A stretch of DNA of 40,484 bases. Origin: CAZLNV01 sp964561095. Lineage in GTDB: Bacteria; Bacillota_I; Bacilli_A; RF39; UBA660. Position numbers and translations under genes: made by a program. Positions 24,399-32,354 of this stretch are shown in pieces (position 1 is the stretch's first letter; every line of letters begins with the position of its first letter). The stretch is taken from contig CAZLNV010000005.1 of the NCBI GenBank assembly GCA_964561095.1, positions 1 to 40,484 of the forward strand. Reading direction: 5' to 3'. Under the pieces are notes generated by a model. The model searched no databases. It was given only the letters and a program-made list of their open reading frames with translations, and was not told the origin of the DNA.

Positions 24399-25077
24399 TA
24401 GCAACCAAATTTGACCTAAACTCTTTTAGTAATCTCAAATATTCTTCTTCTGCTGCATATGTTACACCTTTTAAAGGTTGTTCTTTTATTTCAACTTGTT
24501 TCACCAATGGAGCATTTTCTTCTTCTTTTGGTTTTTCTATGTAATCAAGTTCTAATGAACTAGCATTTTTAAGTAATTCATTATAACTTATAATAGCCTT
24601 CTTCTCTTGATTTTCTTCATATTCTTCAATTAATTTAGCATTGTTTTCTTTTCCATATACTTCGTCTCTTTCTTTCTCAATTGCCTCTAATTCTTTAGTA
24701 CTAATAACTGCATTACTTTCTTCATCATTTTCATATTCTTCTATAGGATTCACTAAGTTATGATCGTCTTTTTCAGCCTTTAAATCCAAGACAATATTAG
24801 CCTGTGTATTATCTAGCGAGTCTATATTTAAAATAGAACTATTTTCTTCTTTTTTAATAGTTTCTGGTTCTGGAATTATTTTATTATCCATAATACTTGC
24901 TTCTTCAGCTGCCTTTTCTTTTTCGTTATTTAATTTTTCCAATTCTTTTATTTTATTTTTTTGGGTTTTAATTAAATATGATAAAACCATTAATAATATC
25001 ATAATTAAAACCACAATTATGATAGAAAAAAACTTGCTATCAAAGAATAAAGATAAAAAACTATTAAAATTTTGCAC
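24391..25077 (-). CDS. Membrane-anchored acidic protein, unknown
   Basis: 228 aa, GTG start (25077) with AGGAAGTG inside the end of rsmE. Membrane helix about 15-36, then a Lys-rich coiled-coil stretch (40-60) and a long Glu-rich tail, probably cytoplasmic and largely disordered. Two related short motifs 'AVISTKELEAIEKE' and 'AIISYNELLKNAS' suggest an internal repeat. C-terminal 'EEEYLRLLKEFRSNL' may be a binding helix. Placed between rsmE and mtaB. No function recognised. Confidence 0.75.
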   Translation of the reverse strand: MQNFNSFLSLFFDSKFFSIIIVVLIMILLMVLSYLIKTQKNKIKELEKLNNEKEKAAEEASIMDNKIIPEPETIKKEENSSILNIDSLDNTQANIVLDLKAEKDDHNLVNPIEEYENDEESNAVISTKELEAIEKERDEVYGKENNAKLIEEYEENQEKKAIISYNELLKNASSLELDYIEKPKEEENAPLVKQVEIKEQPLKGVTYAAEEEYLRLLKEFRSNLVANG

Positions 25078-25079
25078 TT

Positions 25080-25790
25080 CTATTCACTTCCTTCTAAATA
25101 CTTAATGATGGATGCAATAAAAAGAGGTACGGTTTCTGTTCTAAATACATTTTTTCCTAGTGAAACTCTTTCATATCCATTCTTTACTATAGTGTCCTCT
25201 TCATCCTTAGTTATTCCGCCTTCCGGACCGAACACTACAGTTATTTTATCACACATTTTCTTGTGATTTAATACCTCTCCAATGTTTTTTACACAGCCAG
25301 TGTCAAGTGAACACAATATATTCATCCCTTTTACACTTTTTATATCTTTGACACAAATAAAATTTTCTAATTCTGGTATGTCATTTCTGTAAGATTGCTC
25401 TGTTGCTTCAATAATTATTTTTTTCCATCTCTCTATTTTCTTTTGCTTCTTTTCTTCATCTAACTTATATTTACAATGTTCAAATTCGACTGGTATAAAT
25501 TTAGTTACATCTAATTCTGTGCTTTTTTGAAATATCAAACTCATTTTTTCATCTTGTAATAAAGGAACATAAATAATTACTTCCCTGTCTTTCATTTTAG
25601 TTTTTATTTCTTCTTTTATTGTTACTGATTTCATATCTTCATTTAATGTACATATATATCTTTTATGGTCAAAAACTACAAATACTTCTTCGCCCTTACT
25701 CATTCTCATAACATTTTTTATATGATTTAAATCTTTGCTGTTAAGATCTATAATGTTTCTTTCTTTTTTTACTCCAAAATATTGTTGCAT
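25080..25790 (-). CDS. rsmE: 16S rRNA m3U1498 methyltransferase RsmE
   Basis: 236 aa from the ATG at 25790 (AGAGG 6 bases upstream; the GTG at 25796 abuts that site). SPOUT-family motifs 'VFGPEGGITKDEED' and 'VSLGKNVFRTETVPLF' (RsmE 'LG.RILR.ETA' equivalent). N-terminal PUA-like domain. It methylates U1498 of 16S rRNA. Confidence 0.95.
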   Translation of the reverse strand: MQQYFGVKKERNIIDLNSKDLNHIKNVMRMSKGEEVFVVFDHKRYICTLNEDMKSVTIKEEIKTKMKDREVIIYVPLLQDEKMSLIFQKSTELDVTKFIPVEFEHCKYKLDEEKKQKKIERWKKIIIEATEQSYRNDIPELENFICVKDIKSVKGMNILCSLDTGCVKNIGEVLNHKKMCDKITVVFGPEGGITKDEEDTIVKNGYERVSLGKNVFRTETVPLFIASIIKYLEGSE

Positions 25791-25830
25791 ATACACCTCT
25801 TCAAAAATTTATCTTTATTATATCACTTGA

Positions 25831-25860
25831 AAATAAAAAGATACAATATAATTGTATCTT
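25831..25860 (-). terminator. Terminator of the thioredoxin-like membrane protein gene
   Basis: A 9-bp stem (25838-25846 with 25852-25860) followed by TTTTATTTT on the minus strand. Confidence 0.8.
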
Positions 25861-26371
25861 AATTTGACAATTCTTCTTCTATTTTTTCTAATTCTTCTAA
25901 ATACTTTATAATTTTTCCATCTTTTATTTTAATAAGCGTTGGACTGACAATTGATAATTCACTTGAAGTTTTAGCTTTATAATTACCTTCGCTGCCTTTA
26001 TATTTATCATTAATACCTAGTGTCATATTAACCTTGTATATCTTTAACTTCCCAGCATAACTAGTTAATAATGTGTCAAAATATACATTTCCATCTTCTT
26101 CATCAAAAGCAACATAATATGTGTCTTCGGGTCTATTAAATACTGTTCCGATTATTGCGGTATTATATGTAAATTTTGTTTCTTCAGACTCTGGCTTTTC
26201 ATACCCAGCTTCAAACATTCCTATTTTTCCTAATAACAAAAATAATAAGTAACATATTCCAAAGGAAACTACAACAATAATAATTGTTTTTATTAAATTT
26301 TTAGTTTCATCAGATAATTTACTGCTTTTTATTTCATTTTTCTTTTTCGCTTTATTAATTCTTTTTGACAT
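25859..26371 (-). CDS. Single-pass membrane protein with thioredoxin-like domain lacking CxxC
   Basis: 170 aa: very basic N-terminus, membrane helix (about 27-48), then an extracellular domain (about 65-165) whose order 'DTYYVAFDEEDGNVYFDTLL', 'KLKIYKVNM', 'IVSPTLIKIKDGKI' matches the strands and cis-Pro segment (S-P-T) of thioredoxin folds. No Cys occurs where CxxC would be, so it cannot be a redox enzyme; a structural or binding role is more likely. Fold call is inference. Confidence 0.6.
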   Translation of the reverse strand: MSKRINKAKKKNEIKSSKLSDETKNLIKTIIIVVVSFGICYLLFLLLGKIGMFEAGYEKPESEETKFTYNTAIIGTVFNRPEDTYYVAFDEEDGNVYFDTLLTSYAGKLKIYKVNMTLGINDKYKGSEGNYKAKTSSELSIVSPTLIKIKDGKIIKYLEELEKIEEELSN

Positions 26372-26403
26372 ATAATCACTCCCTAAACTAAATTATATCA
26401 TAA

Positions 26404-26437
26404 AATAAAAATAAAAAAATATCTTTTTAAGATATTT
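26404..26437 (-). terminator. Terminator of the HerA-like gene
   Basis: A 9-bp stem (26417-26425 with 26429-26437) followed by a T-rich tract on the minus strand. Confidence 0.75.
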
Positions 26438-28185
26438 TAATACCATTCCTTCATCAAGTCTGATCCACTACTTTCTGGTGGTACGCTTGGCATATCAAAT
26501 TTTACAAGTGATGTTAGTTTAAAAGCATTACCAAATATAACAGATACTCCGGGTTGCAAATCCTTTATAGTATCAATTATATCATCTGTTATATTAGGAA
26601 TCATTTCGCTAACAAACGCTATATCTTTTGGATGGTTCATTTTAAACAATATAAAATTTGAACATTGTGAAAGTGTTGTCTCAGATAATTCACTTGGCCT
26701 TTGACTAATTAAGCCTAAAGATACTCCATATTTTCTTCCTTCTTTTACAATTCTATCAAATATATTGTATCCTATAATATTAACATCATTATCATTTTGA
26801 ACATATCTATGTGATTCTTCTAATACTATATTAACTGGAAATGATAATCTATTTTCATTATTCTTTGCATAATTAAATAGCATTTTAGAATATATTTTAA
26901 CAACTGTTTTAGCAAATCTATCATCAACATAACTTATATTAAAATTAATTATTTGTGTATTAGCGTTAATTTTATTTCTTGTTAATTTATTAATAAAAGT
27001 TTTCATGTCAAAATAATCATCAATTTCAAAAAATGCATTATAATCACTGTTATATAAAGAATTTAATCTGACTCTTAGAGAATTAGTTAATTCAAAAAGC
27101 TTTGTATTATTCCACATACCTTCATCTATTAATGCAAAATCAAATGCGTATATTAAATCTTTTAAACTAAACTTAACACTGCCATCCAATAATGGTAACT
27201 CAAAATCATCTATTAGATATGCTCTTAAAAAGTCAACCAATAATTCAATTGCTCTAATTTTATTATTCTCATCTATTAGTAAGCACTGCCTTATTGTTCT
27301 AGTGTAACCTGGCTGTATGACTTTTGAATCAACATTTAAAGATTCAGTATTGTATTTTGATAAGCACCCTATAAATTGATCTCTTATTTGTCCGGCAGGT
27401 CTTCCGCTAAGTAACATATCGATTAATGCTTTTGCTATTATATGATTCTTATATTTTGTTACTTCAGTATTTTTTTGTGTGAAAATATATGATAACTTCA
27501 ATGCTTTTTCAATAACAGGTAAATTAGCGGGATTATCGACTCCTAAAAGAAGTGCAATATCATCAGCATCTATTAGCCATAGGGGTATTTGTAATTTATC
27601 ACTTTTCGAATTAATATCTGTCGAAATATATCTAAAACAGATTCCATTTTTTGAAGCTATATTTAAAAATGTATTGTGATATTCACCATATGCATCAAAA
27701 ACAAAAAAGTGACTATTAAGAGGCGGTTTACCACTTAAAAACAGATTTTCCATAAGTTTTGTAAAACAGCAAGACTTACCCATACCTGTAGTTCCAAATA
27801 TTGCAAAGTGATTGCTAAAAAATGTATTTATATTTAAACCTATCTCAATATTCAAATATATTGGGCTTTTTCCTAAAAACATTGAAGATGTATCATCTTT
27901 ATAATATCCAAGAATTGTTTTTACAAATTCATTACTCATTAAATATGTCTTAGAACCCAAAGATGGTTTTTTTACATTACCATAAATAAATTTTCCTTCT
28001 TTATATTCACCGATTAATTTAACTTTAATATCTCCTAGTGTCAAATTTATTATTTGTCCAATAAAATACTGATCTTTATCTTGAACATAAACAAAATTAT
28101 TCATTAAATTTTGAATATTTAATAAATTTATTTCAGTTTTAATAATTAATATACTACTATCAATTTCTTTAACACTACCAATCAT
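26437..28185 (-). CDS. HerA-like (DUF87) hexameric ATPase
   Basis: 582 aa. N-terminal HAS-barrel-like beta domain (1-115), then ATPase core with Walker A 'GTTGMGKS' (131-138), 'HFFVFDAYGEYH', Walker B 'NIVLEESHRY' (452-461) and 'LISQRPSEL' (492-500), the typical HerA/FtsK-type order. HerA proteins pump DNA, commonly with the nuclease NurA or, in defence systems, with Sir2 or other effectors. No NurA, Sir2 or nuclease gene is adjacent, so a partner must be elsewhere. Neighbours are a chagasin-like inhibitor and a thioredoxin-like protein, each with its own terminator. Confidence 0.88.
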   Translation of the reverse strand: MIGSVKEIDSSILIIKTEINLLNIQNLMNNFVYVQDKDQYFIGQIINLTLGDIKVKLIGEYKEGKFIYGNVKKPSLGSKTYLMSNEFVKTILGYYKDDTSSMFLGKSPIYLNIEIGLNINTFFSNHFAIFGTTGMGKSCCFTKLMENLFLSGKPPLNSHFFVFDAYGEYHNTFLNIASKNGICFRYISTDINSKSDKLQIPLWLIDADDIALLLGVDNPANLPVIEKALKLSYIFTQKNTEVTKYKNHIIAKALIDMLLSGRPAGQIRDQFIGCLSKYNTESLNVDSKVIQPGYTRTIRQCLLIDENNKIRAIELLVDFLRAYLIDDFELPLLDGSVKFSLKDLIYAFDFALIDEGMWNNTKLFELTNSLRVRLNSLYNSDYNAFFEIDDYFDMKTFINKLTRNKINANTQIINFNISYVDDRFAKTVVKIYSKMLFNYAKNNENRLSFPVNIVLEESHRYVQNDNDVNIIGYNIFDRIVKEGRKYGVSLGLISQRPSELSETTLSQCSNFILFKMNHPKDIAFVSEMIPNITDDIIDTIKDLQPGVSVIFGNAFKLTSLVKFDMPSVPPESSGSDLMKEWY

Positions 28186-28231
28186 ACCCTTATTTCCTAT
28201 TCTACCTACATTATACTATAATACTTATTTA

Positions 28232-28266
28232 AATAAAATAAAAATTGCATAAATTATATGCAATTT
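28232..28266 (-). terminator. Terminator of the chagasin-like gene
   Basis: A 10-bp stem (28242-28251 with 28257-28266) followed by TTATTTTATTT on the minus strand. Confidence 0.8.
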
Positions 28267-28660
28267 ATTCTTCAAAATATGATCCACTATGTTTTTCAGT
28301 TATTTTTAAATTATCACTAACATTAATTTCATAAATAGCTGTTTTGGGATTTGCATCTTCTTCCCAACTTCTACTATAAGTAAAAGTAATAGTTGTCTTA
28401 CCCTGCTTTAATGGTTTGATAGTAAATATGCTCTTACCACCACATCCAACCATTTCAGCATCACATTTATTTTCGTAATCCTCAGATATTTTTACAACTT
28501 CAGATTCTGAAACAGAATAAACCCAAGTATAACCTGTTGATGGGTTGCTATCAAGGCTAATTGTTAAATCCTTCTTATTATTTGCAAGAATTAAATATAT
28601 AGCACCAGCTGTAATAAGCACACAAGCACCAATAGCTAAACTCAATTTAAATTTTGACAT
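28265..28660 (-). CDS. Chagasin family (I42) cysteine protease inhibitor, membrane-anchored
   Basis: 131 aa with an N-terminal membrane helix (about 7-26) and an extracellular Ig-like domain carrying the three inhibitor loops of the family: 'NPSTGYTW' (NPTTGY loop), 'GCGGKSIF' (GxGG loop) and 'YSRSWEE' (RPW-like loop). Chagasins inhibit papain-type (C1) proteases. Here the protein would be displayed on the cell surface, against host or neighbour proteases or a protease of its own. GGAGG precedes the ATG. Single gene with its own terminator. Confidence 0.85.
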   Translation of the reverse strand: MSKFKLSLAIGACVLITAGAIYLILANNKKDLTISLDSNPSTGYTWVYSVSESEVVKISEDYENKCDAEMVGCGGKSIFTIKPLKQGKTTITFTYSRSWEEDANPKTAIYEINVSDNLKITEKHSGSYFEE

Positions 28661-28785
28661 ATATCCTCCTTAATCAAAAATATTCTTATGTACAAATTAT
28701 ATAACTATTTATCTATAAATACAATTTAAATAAGCAAATAGCTTTTCTATTTAATAAACTTTACAGTTTGAAAGAATCAATACTT

Positions 28786-29196
28786 TTATAATTTTTTATT
28801 TTCATTTAGTTTGAACTCTCTTTCATCTAAAATAGCTTCGATTTGATTGTTAACATCATCTAAACCCTCTTTAGGGTTAATAACAAGAGTTTCTATATCT
28901 TTCTGCAATCTAGGAAATAAATTTTCATACATATAGGCATTAATCCTAGAATCATCAAAATACCAGACCTCATCTATTTTATATCTTTTTTCTTTCTTTA
29001 AATAGTCTACATAATTGGAAATAGCAATCGGTCTTGAACCTTTAAAATCACAAAAATTATTGCCTATTGTAATATCATCACAATCAAAATCATTAATTTT
29101 ATCTAATACTTCTTGGCTTTCAGAAGTAATGAAGCAAAAAAGCAAATAATCGCTATTATTTTCTTCTTTAATTCTTCTTAAATTTTCGTAATACAT
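28786..29196 (-). CDS. C-terminal part of an interrupted HAD-like protein
   Basis: 136 aa. 'YLLFCFITSES' fits HAD motif II (Thr/Ser after a beta strand), a Lys in 'FKGSRPIAIS' may be motif III, and 'VWYFDDSRIN' fits motif IV (paired Asp). Motif I is missing here but is found in the short frame directly upstream (29197-29286), in the same reading frame and separated only by a TAA. The ATG follows that stop immediately and lacks its own good ribosome site. Either a broken gene or two re-initiated pieces. Confidence 0.6.
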   Translation of the reverse strand: MYYENLRRIKEENNSDYLLFCFITSESQEVLDKINDFDCDDITIGNNFCDFKGSRPIAISNYVDYLKKEKRYKIDEVWYFDDSRINAYMYENLFPRLQKDIETLVINPKEGLDDVNNQIEAILDEREFKLNENKKL

Positions 29197-29286
29197 TTAT
29201 AAAGTTTCTTTTCGTGTTTCTTGGTTTTCAGACGTAAATGTTCCAAAAACATCACTTACTACCAAAGTTATTGATTCTCTATCCAT
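29197..29286 (-). pseudogene. N-terminal fragment of the HAD-like gene (29 codons then in-frame TAA)
   Basis: ATG at 29286 with GGAGG 4 bases upstream. Encodes 'ITLVVSDVFGTFTSENQ', which matches HAD motif I (D-x-F-G-T, as in dehalogenase-type members), then stops at TAA 29197-29199. The next codon is the ATG of the C-terminal part, in frame. Together the two span 167 codons and hold motifs I to IV in order. Confidence 0.6.
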
Positions 29287-29322
29287 AAAACCTCCATAAA
29301 TATTGTATATTTTTATAATAAC

Positions 29323-29365
29323 ATTTATATCAAAAAAAGCAAGTCAATGCTTTTTTGATATAAAT
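29323..29365. repeat. 18-bp inverted repeat upstream of the HAD-like gene
   Basis: Arms 29323-29341 and 29348-29365, with one extra A in the left arm and a loop of 6 bases. On the minus strand TTGACT, a possible -35, falls across the loop. It could be an operator or a strong hairpin. Confidence 0.6.
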
Positions 29366-29407
29366 TTAATAATATTTAAGTAAATCATTACAATAAGGCT
29401 AACTTAT

Positions 29408-29437
29408 AAAATAAAAAATCTTACCATTGTTGGTAAG
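29408..29437 (-). terminator. Terminator after tRNA-Arg
   Basis: A 7-bp stem (29420-29426 with 29431-29437) followed by ATTTTTTATTTT on the minus strand, 13 bases after the encoded CCA. Confidence 0.8.
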
Positions 29438-29449
29438 TTATGCTCATAA

Positions 29450-29526
29450 TGGCGTCCCCGAGAGGATTTGAACCTCCGACCTACCCCTTAGGAGGGGGTT
29501 GCTCTATCCAGCTGAGCTACGGGGAC
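29450..29526 (-). tRNA. tRNA-Arg (anticodon CCU)
   Basis: 77 bases including an encoded CCA (29450-29452). Acceptor GTCCCCG pairs with CGGGGAC; D-arm 'GCTCAGCTGGATAGAGC'; anticodon stem ACCCC/GGGGT around loop CTCCTAA, giving anticodon CCT; T-arm 'GGAGGTTCGAATCCTC'. It reads AGG. It lies after the HD-domain gene, 13 bases from its stop, and is followed by its own terminator. Confidence 0.95.
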
Positions 29527-29539
29527 AAAAAGAAATTTA

Positions 29540-30016
29540 TTAAAAATTCCTATTAATTATTTCTACTAAAATTATTATTGATAAATATGCAGAATATTGA
29601 ATTTTATATCTAGCAAATTCATACAAACTCACTGCCTTATCAGATAAACTAACTATGTATGACTCTTTATATTTTGGTTTTGTGAAAGTTATTGGAAACA
29701 TATGAACTAATATAATATCTTTCTCTTTATCATTTACTTTAAAATACTTTTTAGCATTACAATAAGCTAGAGAAGGATGATTTCTCAATCGTTTAGTTGC
29801 AATACCCTCTATTTCATTATTCAAAAAAAAGTCGTGCATTAAAGCTCCTCTAGTAGCAGAATTATAATCACATTTCAAAAACTTCGCAACCTTATAACTC
29901 AATTTAGCAACTCTTTGAGTATGTTCTAATCTAGTAGTTCCATGATGTATTTCTTTTTCCATCTTCCTAAATTTCTTGTTTTTATTAAATTTTTTATATA
30001 TTTTATTATATTCCAT
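29540..30016 (-). CDS. HD-domain phosphohydrolase-like protein
   Basis: 158 aa. 'HHGTTRLEHTQRVAKLSYKVA' (core HGTTRLEHTQRVA), 'GALMHDFF' (the HD pair) and a later 'RNHPSLAY' give the metal-binding His/Asp set of HD hydrolases. This small stand-alone type is common in Bacilli and Clostridia; substrate unknown, possibly a nucleotide. The last about 20 residues are hydrophobic ('AYLSIIILVEII'). Confidence 0.8.
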   Translation of the reverse strand: MEYNKIYKKFNKNKKFRKMEKEIHHGTTRLEHTQRVAKLSYKVAKFLKCDYNSATRGALMHDFFLNNEIEGIATKRLRNHPSLAYCNAKKYFKVNDKEKDIILVHMFPITFTKPKYKESYIVSLSDKAVSLYEFARYKIQYSAYLSIIILVEIINRNF

Positions 30017-30081
30017 TTTATTCGTAATTCCTTCTTAAACAAAACTTTGTATATTATACCATATTACCGCAAAAAAGTAAA

Positions 30082-30447
30082 CTATATCCACCTTGGGATA
30101 TATAAATTTCTTGTATAATACTCCAAATATTTTTCGTATGATTCCACTATTTTTCTTACTATATATTCTAAGACATTGTCAATTCCAGTTTTAATTTTTA
30201 ATGTTGAAATTGTGTTAATTAATTCCTTTTTAAATTCACCATCTTCAAAATATTTATTCAGTGCATCACTAATTGATTTTAATAATTCTTTTTGTTCTTG
30301 ATTATTAATATCAATAGAAAATGTATATTCTTGAAAAATTTGAATTAATTTTATAGACACTGGATCATTTTCTAAAATTTCATTATTTATTATCTTATAG
30401 TAATCCGGACAATACTTTAGTATTTCCTTATTTTTTAATGCTGTCAT
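30082..30447 (-). CDS. Hypothetical helical protein
   Basis: 121 aa, predicted mostly helical and soluble, no recognised motif. It follows rseP by 8 bases and is likely cotranscribed with it. Confidence 0.65.
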   Translation of the reverse strand: MTALKNKEILKYCPDYYKIINNEILENDPVSIKLIQIFQEYTFSIDINNQEQKELLKSISDALNKYFEDGEFKKELINTISTLKIKTGIDNVLEYIVRKIVESYEKYLEYYTRNLYIPRWI

Positions 30448-30455
30448 TTTTCCCC

Positions 30456-31499
30456 CTAAAACAATTTTAAAATGTCATTAAATGTTACATATACCATTAA
30501 TGCAATTAATAAGAAAAATCCAACAGTGTTTAAAATTCTTTCCAATTTTGGATATTTCTTTTTACTAATTGTTTCAATTATTAGTAACACAATTCTTCCA
30601 CCGTCAAATACTGGGATTGGTACTAAATTTATTATTCCAACATTAACACTTAAATAAGCTATTAAATATATAATACTCTCTAAACCCGATGATTTTATTT
30701 GATCCACGACAGTAAATATTCCTACTGGGCCGCTTAAATTATTAACTGAAACATTTCTGGTAAACAAATTACCTAGTACCAAGAATATAGATCTAAACAT
30801 TCCAACAAAACCTGTTATTGAATACTTCAATGCACTAACAAATCCATATGTTTTAGATTGACCAATTGCAAAGCCAAATGAATTTTTCTCAGTGTCTTTA
30901 TCCATAATTTTATTAGGCACTACTGTTCTTTTAATTATATTACCATTTCTATTTAATAAAAAGTCATAACTATTAACAGATTCTTTTATAGAAATTTCTA
31001 ATAAGACATCATCCCACGTTTTAGTTTTAATACCATTTACTTCTAAAATTGTGTCCCCTTCCATTAATCCATAAGTGTAAGCAGGGCTATTATCAACTAT
31101 CTGTCCCAATACCGGTTTAGTTTCAGGACTTCCAAATATTAAACCATTAATAAACAAAAGAATAATTGTGAGAATAAAGTTAAACAAAATACCCATTATT
31201 AAAACTAAAAATCTTTTTACAAATCCTTTATTTTCAAGCACTTGATCTTTTCTTACTTTCATAGCCGGATTTTCTTCATTAGCCATTGCTACAAACCCAC
31301 CAATTGGAAATAATCTTAACGAGTACTTGGTTTCACCATGTTTTCTTTTGCTTTCCCATATTTTAGGACCCATTCCAAGAGCAAATTCATCTACATAAAC
31401 CCCACTCTTTTTAGCTGCTATAAAATGTCCGAATTCATGAATAAAAATAATTATCCCCAAAATAAAAATTAAAATTAATAATGTTACAATAAAATTCAT
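30456..31499 (-). CDS. rseP: RIP site-2 metalloprotease RseP
   Basis: 347 aa. 'HEFGH' (21-25) zinc motif in the first membrane helix, central PDZ domain ('YGLMEGDTILEVNGIKTKTWDD'; core words), and near residue 290 'NLVPIPVFDGGR', the second zinc ligand. The family cleaves anti-sigma factors and remnant signal peptides in the membrane. It follows cdsA, the usual order in Bacilli; dxr, often between them, is absent. Confidence 0.95.
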   Translation of the reverse strand: MNFIVTLLILIFILGIIIFIHEFGHFIAAKKSGVYVDEFALGMGPKIWESKRKHGETKYSLRLFPIGGFVAMANEENPAMKVRKDQVLENKGFVKRFLVLIMGILFNFILTIILLFINGLIFGSPETKPVLGQIVDNSPAYTYGLMEGDTILEVNGIKTKTWDDVLLEISIKESVNSYDFLLNRNGNIIKRTVVPNKIMDKDTEKNSFGFAIGQSKTYGFVSALKYSITGFVGMFRSIFLVLGNLFTRNVSVNNLSGPVGIFTVVDQIKSSGLESIIYLIAYLSVNVGIINLVPIPVFDGGRIVLLIIETISKKKYPKLERILNTVGFFLLIALMVYVTFNDILKLF

Positions 31500-31512
31500 A
31501 TATATTTACTCC

Positions 31513-32301
31513 TTACATAAAACTTACTATTAAATAGAAAGTTAATAACACAAATATTAGGCTGTCTAATCTGTCTAGTACGCCCCCATGCCCTGGCATT
31601 ATTTTGCCAAAATCTTTTATTCCATAATGTCTTTTAATTGCGCTGAAAGATAAATCACCAAGTGTTGACATTATTGATAACAATGCCATAAACATAATTA
31701 ATATAAATATATTCCCATTATAATCAAAAACAGTTATATATAATATGGTTGTTATAAAGACAGAAAATATAAGTCCACCAGCAAATCCTTCTATACTTTT
31801 GTTAGGAGAAATTGATGGTGAAAATTTATGGCGACCTATTAAGTTACCAACTAAGTACGCAAATGTGTCTGAAGTTAATGTAATAAGTAATACAAATATT
31901 AAATATTTAACATTAATATCTCTAATAATCATTAATAAACTAAAACTAATAGCTAAAAATATATTTGAAAAAATCAAAAAAGCAGCATCATCTATATTAT
32001 ATATTTTATTATCGTGATATAAAACAACTGGTAATAACAATGTAATAACATTAAAAATTAAATACATTAAAGGTATAGATAGTGAAAACTCACTAGCACT
32101 TATATTTGAAAACATTAATATTAAAAAGTTTAATATAGTAATTCCTTTTACTAATAAAGGAACTTTTTTTAATTTAATTAATTCCAAAAGTCCAATTGTT
32201 CCAATCGTAATGACCGCTATTTTATATGGATTACCACCAATAATAATAATTGGTATAACTATTAATAATGCTACAACTGCACTTATTATTCTTTGTTTCA
32301 T
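31513..32301 (-). CDS. cdsA: Phosphatidate cytidylyltransferase CdsA
   Basis: 262 aa with about eight membrane helices. 'SPNKSIEGFAGG' and the C-terminal signature 'SAIKRHYGIKDFGKIMPGHGGVLDR' (S..KR...KD.....PGHGG..DR) identify CDP-diacylglycerol synthase, the branch point of phospholipid synthesis. An extended -10 (TGATATAAT, 32324-32332) lies upstream. Confidence 0.96.
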   Translation of the reverse strand: MKQRIISAVVALLIVIPIIIIGGNPYKIAVITIGTIGLLELIKLKKVPLLVKGITILNFLILMFSNISASEFSLSIPLMYLIFNVITLLLPVVLYHDNKIYNIDDAAFLIFSNIFLAISFSLLMIIRDINVKYLIFVLLITLTSDTFAYLVGNLIGRHKFSPSISPNKSIEGFAGGLIFSVFITTILYITVFDYNGNIFILIMFMALLSIMSTLGDLSFSAIKRHYGIKDFGKIMPGHGGVLDRLDSLIFVLLTFYLIVSFM

Positions 32302-32354
32302 AATACCTTACCTTCTAATAAAAATTATATCACAATATTATAATATTTAAAACT

